Below are positions 9,657-18,930 of a DNA stretch of 64,000 nucleotides, piece by piece. The position numbers and the translations under genes were made by a program. Positions within the stretch are counted from its first letter, which is position 1. Each line of letters opens with the position of its first letter. The notes beneath the pieces were generated by a model, which did no database searches, had not been told where the DNA came from, and saw nothing but the letters and a program-made list of their open reading frames with translations. Where the stretch lies: NCBI GenBank assembly GCA_028554755.1, contig JAPTOF010000002.1, positions 11,643,001 to 11,707,000 on the forward strand. The letters are read 5' to 3'. This DNA comes from Cordia subcordata (Eukaryota > Streptophyta > Magnoliopsida > Boraginales > Cordiaceae).

Positions 9657-10016
9657 TGAATTTCAGAAGCATGGAGGAGTTTTGGGCATTTTACATGACC
9701 CAGCACTCAAAGCGTACAACAAAGCGTTGGCACTTTGCTGGCACACTATGTATTTGGTATGCTTGCTGCATGCAGTAATGTTCAATGGGTGGTTTGTGAT
9801 TTTTGTGCCTTTATTTGGGTATGGCTTTGCCCGGTACAGCCATTTCTTTGTGGAAGGCAATGTTCCTGCATCATTTGGTCACCCCTTTTGGCCACTGTTG
9901 TGTGATTTCAAGATGTTTGGGTTGATGCTTACTAGGCAAATGGATAGAGAATCAATAGGCTTGGCAAGAGGCCTATCTTGCAGGCTTGTTGATCCTCACC
10001 TTTCCTCTCTCTGAGG
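9657..10016 (+). pseudogene. Captured DUF962 (Mpo1/YGL010w-like) membrane protein copy
   Basis: The first frame starts at ATG 9657 (MNFRSMEEFWAFYMTQHSKR...) and carries the family start signature. After a +1 shift near 9760 the frame continues as AVMFNGWFVIFVPLFGYGFA, then YSHFFVEGNVPASFGHPFW and CDFKMFGLMLT. These are the conserved hydrophobic and His-containing segments of plant DUF962 proteins of about 100 residues. A second shift near 9947 scrambles the tail. Family members are small ER membrane proteins; the fungal relative Mpo1 works in 2-hydroxy fatty acid oxidation. The copy lies entirely inside the MULE-like element, so it is a transduplicated copy and not the resident gene. Two frameshifts make it non-functional as annotated. 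Confidence 0.8.
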
Positions 10017-10207
10017 TTTAATTTCCTAAGTTTTGTTAATAATGTAGTTGTAATAGCATGTGAAAACACTTCTCTTCTTGCTCAAACCTCCATTTCTTCC
10101 TTAGCTGGTGTCTTCACTTTTGTGAAGACCTTTTTTGTACATATATTACTTAATTGAATGTCAAGACTTTTGTTAGGTACAACAAAACTATTGTGCATGA
10201 CTTTCTG

Positions 10208-10295
10208 AGTGTTCCTGGAACGCAGTCCTCGTTCTAGAACAGCGGGTGCGTTTTCGGAACGCGGGTCTCGTTTCCAGAACGACGCCTTGGTTTTG
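10208..10295. repeat. Subterminal GC-rich near-palindromic repeats
   Basis: About four imperfect 20-bp units built around GTTCYRGAAC-type palindromes (GTTCCTGGAACG, GTTCTAGAAC, TTTTCGGAACG, TTTCCAGAACG) lie just inside the right terminal repeat of the Pack-MULE-like element. Subterminal repeats of this kind are usual transposase-binding regions. The left arm lacks an equal array. Confidence 0.5.
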
Positions 10296-10562
10296 GGAGT
10301 GTGCACTGTGTTTTCAAGGCGCGCTGAGCGCAATCTTGAAGCGAGAACATGTTATATTTGAAAATCCATATAAAAATGGGTCAGTTTTGTAATAAATCCA
10401 AAATTGGGTAAAAAAAATCCTTGTTGGATATTTTTTCCTTTCCTTTTTGACTCAGCATCATGTGATTATATATATACTTTTTTAACATAACACATTAGCG
10501 GGTGATAATGTTTCTATTATCAATTTATTAAGTGCAATCATACATTAAATTATATATGCAAA

Positions 10563-10960
10563 AGCTAAAGAATGTCATAAAGAAATTGATATATCAACAT
10601 TTTTGGTAGATGAGAGTTTGATATATCAACATGAATACATTAATGAAGTGATTTTTCTTTGTTAATTGCTTTAGATATTTTTTGATAATAATTCATAAAT
10701 GTAAATTTTTATTGATTTTCACATATCATAAATACAATATTAAGTACTACATATATATGTATGAATGCAATCTCAAATACTATGTACATGCATGAATATA
10801 ATATCAAATACTATGTACATACATGAATACAAATATTAAAAACTATATATATTCATCAATGCAATATCAAATCGTACGTAATTTTTAACTTTTGATGCTT
10901 AATATATTTAATCACATGGATTAATAGTAAACGCTTCATAAATGCTATGAAACTTCTATG
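10563..10960 (+). repeat. Dispersed repeat R-A, copy 3 of 3, with minisatellite
   Basis: The best preserved copy. After the GCTAAAGAATGTCAT head and the TTTTTCTTTGTTAATTG block it ends in a short array of units of about 31-33 bp of the type ATGAATRYAATMTCAAATAC followed by TATGTACATGC (about 10760-10880). No coding content. Confidence 0.75.
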
Positions 10961-11974
10961 TATAGCAAATCCGCGCACGGTATACTATTTAGGCTGCCAT
11001 TCCTTCAGACCTTTGTGGACGGTCGAGATTTTGTTCTACCTTTTTTTTTATATTTTTTTTAAAGAATTCTCTGTCATTGCGTCAGAGAGCCTCCTTCGGA
11101 AGATAAGTACTGTTTGCTGCTTTACCTGAGAGCCAGGCGGGAGTGGAATATATTTTCCAGGGTTGATGTACATATGTTACAACTAATTCCCCAAAAAAAA
11201 TTTCCAATCTTAAAAAAATTCAAACTAAAAATCCTAACTAAAAGAATTGGTTGACAGATTATTTTATGCAATAAAAGTGATTGACATTATCTTAATCTTT
11301 AGATTAAAAGAAATATATGTCTTTAATAAATTGATAGATTATTTTCTCAACAAAATTGATTCATTATTTACATCATACAATACGTAAATCTGTACAAGTT
11401 AAAATGATTGAGGTTGGGTGTTATGTGATATCTCTCAACCCATTCAATTTTTAATTCTTATTATATCTATCATGATATTAATTAGTTCAATTTTTAAAAT
11501 TTTATTTTTTTATTCACTACAATCAATTTTTTTTCATTTTTTTAATAAGTGAGCGTACTATTAAGATTGGGACTAAACAATAATGATACAAAAATGTTCT
11601 GATTAAAAAGATACCTTTAATTGGTATCTATTACTTTTTATAAATTATTTAACTAAACCTTTATTTACTTATATTTTGCATTTATATTTATTTTAATAAT
11701 TTTTATTTTATTGTCATCTAAGTGCTGACATACGTTAAAATAAATGTTATTTTCAAAGAAATCTTCCAAAATTTATAATAAAAAGTTTGGATTCCTTTGA
11801 ACTCTTTGCTACAATGTTTATCATAAATGCATTAATATTTATTGTAAACATTTGCTATTGCTACCTTTGATTTCTTTTACATCAATGTTTTAATTTATGT
11901 AATGATATATCTTGCTTCTCAATATTTTTGTTTCATATTTGATTACTTTTTTTAATCATAAAGTAATATTTAGG
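10961..11974. other. Intergenic, no gene recognised
   Basis: A short GC-richer patch at 10960-11150 has a 60-codon frame without a recognisable domain. The rest is AT-rich and featureless. Confidence 0.35.
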
Positions 11975-12270
11975 GTAAATTAGTTAAAAGGTCACTAAAT
12001 TATTTGACTGGTCCTGTTTTAACCATCGAATTATCTTTTATTTTAAAAGGACCATTAATTTTTCAAAATAGTCTCATTAAGCTTTTCCATTAAAAAACTG
12101 AACAAATTGTATTGAAAACATAAATACTTAAAAATTAAGTGACTTGAGTGTTTTTTTTATTTTTAATTAATTTTCAATCTCCTTTTATTTCTACCTTTTT
12201 ATCCTTTTTTTTTTCCCTTTTCTTCTTCTCTCCTTTCTCTCTTTTTTTCTCTTTCAGTTTTTGCTTGTTT
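11975..12270 (+). repeat. Dispersed repeat R-B, copy 1 of 3
   Basis: Block order: AAAGGTCACTAAATTATTTG, AACCATCGAATTATCTTTTA, GGACCATTAATTTTTCAAAA, CTTAAAAATTAAGTGACTTG, then TTTTTAATTAATTTTCAATC. The same series occurs at 13017 and 13670. Noncoding. No terminal repeat was resolved. Confidence 0.7.
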
Positions 12271-13016
12271 TACTTTCTTGTTTTCATATGACGAAAAATT
12301 AAAAGTATTTTTTATTCTTTTTTTTAATTTTACTTTGGTTTAAAACCAAAATTATAATGATGATACACTTATAATGATTAGGAAGGGGAGCACTCTCATC
12401 ATGAGAGGGTGCACATCATATAATTTGATCTCTTATAATTATAATAAAAGAAAAATAAAAATAATAGTAATATCTTTCATTAAAAAGTCAGGCACCTTGT
12501 TACACAAATGTGACTCTACCACTATTTTTGAGGTATATTTAAGTTTGAGTCTCTAATTTTATTGTAAACAAATTATTTGTAATTCACCTAATATATTTCT
12601 GGGAAAAACTCTGTTTTTCGGAGTTTACTATTATTGGCGTACAGTTGAATCTACCAGCTTTTGGTATTAAACTCGATCAAAGGATTTTCTCGCCTTTCAG
12701 TATCATACTCTACCAATCATGTTACTTTAAAAAAAAAAAAAAAATCCCTTCCAAATTGTAAAGTGCTAGCCTAAAGAGGCGACCTTTTTCTTTTCCTTCT
12801 TTTTGTGCTATATTGCATTTGTTAGGTCTTTATTCCAACTAAAAACTTATACTTAAGTAGTTACGGGAGAAAGGAAAAGACTTCCCCCTTAATTATTTTG
12901 AACTCAATTTAAAAAGACATTGATTGAAGAAAAAATAGAAAAAGGGACTGGTGTGGTGGGATGTCTGAAATCCTTTAGAAAAACTAGATTTTGTTCCCTT
13001 CAAATGACAGTAAATC
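12271..13016. other. Intergenic, no gene recognised
   Basis: AT-rich; includes an A run at 12729-12744. No supported feature. Confidence 0.35.
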
Positions 13017-13400
13017 TATTTTTCAGTAAATTATTCTAGAGGTCACTAAACTATTCACTTATTTCTTCTTTTACTATTAAACTATTTTTTATTCCAAAAG
13101 GATTATTAATTTTTCAAAATGATCTCATTTAAGCCATTTCATAAAAAAAAAAAAGAAAAAACTTAACAAATTGTGGTTAAAATATAAATACTTAAAAATT
13201 AAGTGACTTGAATAATTTTTTAGTTTTTAATTAATTTTTAATCTTCTTTTATACTTTTCTATTTATTCTTTTATTTTCTTTTTTTTTTCTTTTTTCCTAC
13301 ACATTACCACCAAACTCCATACGTATCATCAATCACTAACCTTCTCAATTATATAAGAGTCCACTGACGTAGATGTCATCATGCATGCAGATATAGCAAA
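13017..13400 (+). repeat. Dispersed repeat R-B, copy 2 of 3
   Basis: Shares with copy 3 a longer tail: CTTCTCAATTATATAAGAGT followed by CCACTGACGTAGATGTCATC, matching CTTCTCAATTTTGTAAGACT and CCATTGACGTGGCTGCCATC. Copies 2 and 3 are therefore full-length relative to copy 1, about 380-410 bp each. Confidence 0.7.
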
Positions 13401-13471
13401 TTATTTACCAAGTTTACGTCACAAAGCAGATTATTTATCTTTATTTCACGAAGCACTTGCTCGGCAGGCAC

Positions 13472-13483
13472 ATTGCACATATT
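13472..13483. repeat. SINE target-site duplication, left
   Basis: ATTGCACATATT is repeated exactly at 13609-13620, bracketing the SINE-like insertion. Confidence 0.6.
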
Positions 13484-13608
13484 TATATCACGGCATTAGG
13501 GGTGGCTCAAGTGATTGAAACTACCTTCCCCAGAAGTAAGGTCCTGGGTCCAAATCCCGTGGGCAACGAGGGGTAGGGTTGGGTTGGGGGTGGGGGTACC
13601 AAAAACAA
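13484..13608 (+). mobile_element. tRNA-derived SINE
   Basis: About 125 bp between two exact 12-bp direct repeats. It contains a pol III A box-like stretch GGTGGCTCAAGTGATTGA and, 34 bp on, a B box-like stretch GGGTCCAAATCCCG. The G-rich tail GGGTAGGGTTGGGTTGGGG replaces a long poly-A. The short length, paired internal promoter boxes and target-site duplication fit a plant SINE. The body differs from a real tRNA (no cloverleaf can be closed), so it is not called as a tRNA gene. Confidence 0.7.
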
Positions 13609-13669
13609 ATTGCACATATTCACACATAATGTAACATATCTCATGACTATAATGGTTAAAAAGAAAAGG

Positions 13670-14075
13670 AAAATTATTCTAGAAGTTACTAAACTATTCA
13701 ATTAGTCATATTTTGGCCATCGAAATATTTTTTTATTTTAATAGGACCATTAATTCTTCAAAATGATCTCATTTAAACCATTCCATTAAAAAACTTAACA
13801 AATTATGACTAGAACATAAACACTTAAAAAAATAAGTCACTTGAATAAAATTTTTCATTCTAGTTTTTAATTAATTTTTAATCCTCTTTTACTTCTTTCT
13901 CTTTATTCTTTTATTTGCTTTCTTCTTTCTTTTCCACGTTACTGTCAACAACCACACCATGCTTATCATCACTCACCAAACACCAGTTTCCATGAACACA
14001 CCCTTCTCAATTTTGTAAGACTCTCCTCGTGAAAAACTTTATAAGACTCCATTGACGTGGCTGCCATCATGCGCA
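13670..14075 (+). repeat. Dispersed repeat R-B, copy 3 of 3
   Basis: Starts AAAATTATTCTAGAAGTTAC and follows the block order of copy 2 throughout, with a short internal expansion near 13980-14040. Together with copy 2 it flanks the SINE, about 270 bp apart. Confidence 0.7.
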
Positions 14076-16057
14076 TATTGTATGTGTATGTGCATATTCA
14101 CGGTGTATATATATCATTTTTTATCTTATCAAAAACCAAATTCTAACATTCGGATTATTTGAGAATGACAAATTTATATCAAACTATGATAGTCAAATTC
14201 AAGAAACTCAAGAAAAACTTAATATCTCAATTGATAAGTCTGACGCTAGCGAATAATATGTTTTGAGTGCTACACTATGAACAAAAGTGAAAAAAGATAT
14301 TGTGAAGCAAATGTTGTGGGTATGATTTGAGCTCGAATAGAAAGGACGAATGGTAGTGTGAGGGAAAAGGAATAAGGAAAATACAAGGATAAAGAGAAAG
14401 AACTAAAAAAGATTGAAAATTAATTAAACACTACAAAGAGAAAGAATTTATTTAAGCCATTTCATTTTTGAGAATTTATGTTTTAACCCATATTTGTTAA
14501 TTTTTTCTTAATAGAAAGACTTAGAAAACACCAAATCTATTATAATTTAGAAATGGAAAATGATTTTCGAATTTAGGATTATAATTAAAATTTTAAAAAA
14601 AATATTTAAAATTTATAAAATTATAATTTAATTTGACTTTCATACGTAGAAAGGTTGTCTGCCAACCACGGAATGAACTGAGTGTAAGCACAAGATTGCA
14701 ACCCATGACACGGTTCTAGTTTCGTGCAATTTATATTCCTTCTTACTAGGGGATTTCGTATAGGGATATCTTCAATTTTTCTTTTTCCAGTCAATGTTAG
14801 GAGCTATATTTTTTAGTTTGTTTTCATTCAGAAACTGGAGATTTGTTTGATTATTGGTCAATTGCTCTACAAATCTGTGAATTAGAATGTTTGTGTTATG
14901 ACAAAGATATATTCTTATGTCTCCTTGTAATGATTCAGAATTTGATCCTTTTGGGTTTTTACTTCTAAAATGCTGTGCTGCTCTGAATCACAAGTGTCGC
15001 TGTACCCTGTCAAATAATTTGACAGAATCAATTCACTGGACAATTCTCCAGTTTTCATTGCCACATTATGGATCCATTTGGATTAACTTATTTTAAATAA
15101 AAAAATACTTCTATAACCTAGAAGATTTGGCTTCTCAAAAATGAACTTTTGCACAGTTTTATTGCTTATGCGTGTGCTTTTTGTTCTCCCAAGTAGTTAT
15201 TATTGGCTTGGTAGAAATCATATTTGTTGAATGGTCCGAATTGTGATTTTAGTGTTTTGTGATAGGCTCGTAGCATGAATACACAAAGCAGATTCCTAAC
15301 TAGACATTGAGATATCTATCTGATACTAACTAGTAATTTCGCAACCTATGCAAAGACTTTTTCTTTTTTGAATTATATACTTTATATAGTCTTTATTTAT
15401 AAATCTTTTTGCTATTTTTTAGGTTTAATTTACCTCTATTTATATTTGGTTAAATCATATAATATGTACTGTATTGAGTGCTGAATGTCTTTTTGGTTAG
15501 ATCTTTGATGCTCAAATTATGCAATACCTTGATAATCCTTTATCAGGTAAGTTTGGCAATTTGTAGTAATATATATTCTTTTATTTTTTTGAGCAAGTAG
15601 TAATATATATTCAGACTTTTTGCTTCTTCATTTTGGTATATTTTTGGAGCCTTTTTTTTTTTATTACTTTACCTATTACTAAGTTTATATTATTATTTGT
15701 TAAGATCATAATTTATATGTTGATACATTAAGATCTAATGATGTTTCTTTTTTTTTTTTTCACTTATAATTTGAAGAACAGTTTAGTTTTGTTCCAGGTA
15801 CGTTCCTTTTCTTTGATTATTTACTTTGGTTAAGGTAATAGTTTGCATATACTATATAATTACAAATAAGAATTAAACTTGCTTGTAAATAACGTGATAA
15901 TTACAAATAAACTTAAATTAAAAATACAATTCAAAAAGTTTTTTATATGTATAGGCTTGTGTACGAACCATAACATGTAGTAATATTAAAGAATTAAACT
16001 AAAATTAGAATAACCAATTGAATATACAAGTAATATAGATTTATTAAACAAAATAAA
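14076..16057. other. Intergenic, no gene recognised
   Basis: AT-rich with T runs (15650-15662, 15748-15760). No frame with recognisable content and no RNA gene seen. A CATTTGGATTAACTTATTTT motif at 15073, shared by several short repeats in the window, hints at small MITE remnants. Confidence 0.4.
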
Positions 16058-17098
16058 TGTTAGATATATGTAATAGAATAAAACAGAGATATAAATAGCG
16101 AAGTATTTAGAAACTAGAATTGAAATAACGAATAAACAAAAAAAACAAAACAGAATTAGTCGAGACTCGAGAAACTTGATCTCCTTAAAGGATTTACGTC
16201 TCTTCATACGGTGCTCAAGGTTATGGCGTATCCTTCTAAGGATACAACGACTATACCTCTTGATTGTGGTAGCACACCAACGCAAGAGCCAGCGAACAAG
16301 AAGCATAGGACTCTCTCTGTATGATGGAAAAGACTAGCAAAATGCTATGGAACTTATGTAGTATGCTAATATGAGCATTCTTGGTATTTAGCACCTTTTG
16401 GACTCGCTATTTATAGGAGAATAAAGAAGAGTAACCAAATAAAATGCACTTAAGAGGGGTAATAAATCTGTCCCTCCAACAGGCAAAAACGCCTAGAAAA
16501 TAAGCTTACCTGACCAGATAATAAGCTAAATGTGATTTAAACTTGTATAAGTTTAAATCCCGAGTTTAATGTATTAGCCACATTCTCTTCAAATATCTTT
16601 AGGTGTTTGAGAATTTTCCCAAAAAAGAACAATCCGGAGCAAAAATCCACACCCACATCTACGTTTAAGTTTAAATCCTGAGCTTAATGTATCAGTTACG
16701 TTCTCTTCAAATATCTTCAGGTGTTTGAGAAATTTCCCAAAAATGAACAATCTGAACCCACACCCATACCCGCGCCGCATCCCTAGACCCAGACTCAGCC
16801 CGACTCGGCCTACCTCATAAAGGAATCTATATATAAAGTGAGCAAAAGCTTATTAGTTTTCCTATGTGAGATACAAACCCACACACAACTAAATCTAACA
16901 ACCAAACTAGTAACACAACTTTGGTTGCTAATTTCTCATTCACCTTTAATTCGTTTCTAACATGTAAATATATCATGTTAACCCACTCGAAACAAGGAAC
17001 GTAATGGTACAAACTACTGACCCTTTTGATGTGTAGGACCCAACTCAAAATTCAGTCAAAATTGTTTTGACCTCATGTTTATACACTCCAAACTAACA
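16058..17098 (-). mobile_element. Ty1/copia 3' long terminal repeat
   Basis: On the minus strand the block starts TGTTAGTTTGGAGTGTATAA at 17098 and ends CTAACA at 16058, giving matched TGTTAG/CTAACA ends over 1,041 bp. A polypurine tract lies directly before it (17099-17107), as required for a 3' LTR. A TATA motif (CCTATAAATAGCG, near 16410) marks the U3/R promoter. An internal duplicated block (AAACACCT.AAGATATTTGAAG occurs twice, near 16590-16615 and 16706-16731) lies in U3. No second LTR is present in the window, so the element is truncated. Confidence 0.8.
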
Positions 17099-17107
17099 TT
17101 CCCCTAC
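17099..17107 (-). other. Polypurine tract of the copia element
   Basis: Reads GTAGGGGAA on the minus strand, immediately before the TGTTAG start of the LTR. It is the plus-strand primer site in reverse transcription. Confidence 0.75.
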
Positions 17108-17740
17108 ATGAATAAAAATTAGCTGACCATTATGCAAAAATGCTAAATGCAAATGCAAGAGAGAGTTCGGAAAAATGATACTGCCTCAGGATAGGTAGCT
17201 TTTGGCTTTGAAGCTTCCTTAGTGAATACCGTCGGATTTACTTACTGACTAGTGGACTAGATGTCTTAAACTGTTTAGTTTTAGTGTAAACCATGACAAC
17301 AACATACACACAGCATCTCTTAATACACTTCTAGTTCTCATGGCTGTGTTCGCTTCGGCCCTGAACAACTCCCAGTATTCATGAGTACTCAAAGAATTCA
17401 GCCTACAATTCTCTTAGGAGCGGCCCGTATTTAGTCTTTATTCATATAGATGATTCTTCATGAAGAGTATCCTGCTATACCCCACTAGGTTTTCCCAAGC
17501 TACAAAGATCATTAAAAGCTAAGCTTATCCTATACCGCACAGGTTGCACTATTTGCTTGCCATAGGAATAGGTAAAGAAGGCTTATGCCCCCACAGTGCT
17601 TGAATAGAGTCACACATAAACCAGTTTCTCTTTGAACCAAGATTCAGGGATCTCCTATCAGCAAGGTAGGGTTAACAATTATGATGACCCTTTAGTTACT
17701 TTATACGCTTAAGACCTGTCCCACTCGACAACTTAAGAAC

Positions 17741-18525
17741 TTACTCTCTATTTACACCTTTGGTGAGTAGATCCGCAATGTTATCCTTAGACTTTACGTA
17801 GTCTAAAGTGATAACCCCATTAAAGAGCAATTGCTTAACGGTGTGATATTTACGGCGTATATGCCTAGACTTACCATTATGCATGACACTCTGTGCCCTG
17901 CCAATCGCTGATTGACTATCACAGTGAATGCTGACAGTAGTTACAGGCTTCGACCAACATGGAACATCTTTTAAGAATTGTTGAAACAGTTCGGCTTCTT
18001 CTCCAGCTTTGTCTAAAGCTATAAATTCAAACTCCATAGTGGATCTGGCTATGCATGTCTGCTTAGAGGATTTCCATGACACAGCTGTTCTTGCTAAGGT
18101 AAAGACATATCCATTTGTGGATCTTGAGTCTTTCATGTCAGATATCCAATTTTTGTCACTATATCCTTTTAACACAACTGGAAATGTAATACAGTGTAAC
18201 GCGTATTTCGTGGTGTATCTCAAGTATCTTAAGACCCTGACTAGTGCAACCCAATGTTCTTGACTTGGATTACTAGTGTATCTACTTAGCCTATTCATAG
18301 CACATGCTATGTCAGGTCTTGTACAATTCATAATGTACATCAGACTCCCTATGATTCGGGAAGACTCTAATTGAGACACCTCTTCACCTGTATTTTTCCT
18401 TAGATGTACACTTACATCTAAAGGAGTTATTGCAATTCTAATGTCACCGTTATTATGCTTGTTCAGTATTTTCTCAATGTAATGAGACTGAGACAAGGCT
18501 AGACCTTCATTACTTTAAGCTCATT
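17741..18525 (-). pseudogene. Ty1/copia Pol C-terminus (RT end and RNase H)
   Basis: A 251-residue frame (17741-18496) with similarity continuing to about 18525. Copia hallmarks seen: [20 protein letters not shown] block ([11 protein letters not shown]), [22 protein letters not shown], the RNase H segment [26 protein letters not shown] and the ending [14 protein letters not shown]. The region upstream (gag, protease, integrase and most of RT) is missing and the match stops abruptly near 18525. The 640 bp between the stop and the LTR is the noncoding 3' internal region. The RNase H aspartate in CDS is kept, but the element cannot move on its own. Confidence 0.9.
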
Positions 18526-18930
18526 AAAAAGAAATATGTAGGTGGTGCATAAATATAATTAAATATCTTGTAACTTCATTGCAATGATGAGGTTGGAAAG
18601 TGGTGTATAAATGTAATTAATACTATAATATATAGGTTTATAATAATTTAGTATAATATTAAAAATAAAATCTATGATGACTTGGCAAATAGATAAGTGC
18701 TGATGCGACACCTTCTTAAAGCTCCCTTGGATTTAACTTTTATCTATATATAGATACTAGTCTATTAAGATGTGTATTGTGACGATTATAATTTGAATAT
18801 AATTGATTTGATAAATCTGTATTTTTATGGTATAAATCACAATACAAATCTTAATAAAGCGAAATAAAAGAGTAATTAAACAGAACAATTGAAAAATGTA
18901 ACCAAAAAATAAAGGAAATTAAAATTTTAA
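18526..18930. other. Junction between copia fragment and Helitron
   Basis: AT-rich sequence without coding content. It should contain the 3' terminus of the Helitron (minus strand). I could not identify a convincing CTRR end with a hairpin. Confidence 0.3.

Larger units (their letters stand above)
9393..10420. mobile_element. Pack-MULE-like element with a captured gene
   Basis: A 1,028-bp non-autonomous element. The left arm (9393-9540) and the right arm (about 10264-10420, inverted) share long blocks: ATTTTTTTTTGACCCAATTT, TCCATTTTTA..TGGGTTTTCAAATATA, GAAAACACTG.GCACACTCCC and CGAGACCC. The arms are flanked by a likely 9-bp target-site duplication. The interior carries a degenerate copy of a cellular DUF962-family gene with its downstream noncoding tail, and no transposase. 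Inverted termini, a 9-bp duplication and a host gene fragment define Pack-MULEs, so transposition must be supplied by a MULE elsewhere. Confidence 0.75.

Noticed and set aside
10760..10880. Possible CRISPR-like regular array
   Set aside because: The units are contiguous and variable, without spacers, and the DNA is plant nuclear. It is a minisatellite.
13484..13608. Possible tRNA gene
   Set aside because: Pol III boxes are present but no acceptor stem or cloverleaf can be formed. It is better explained as a SINE.
18526..18900. Helitron 3' terminus (CTAGT near 18760)
   Set aside because: The motif exists but no hairpin precedes it at the expected distance, so the end is not called.
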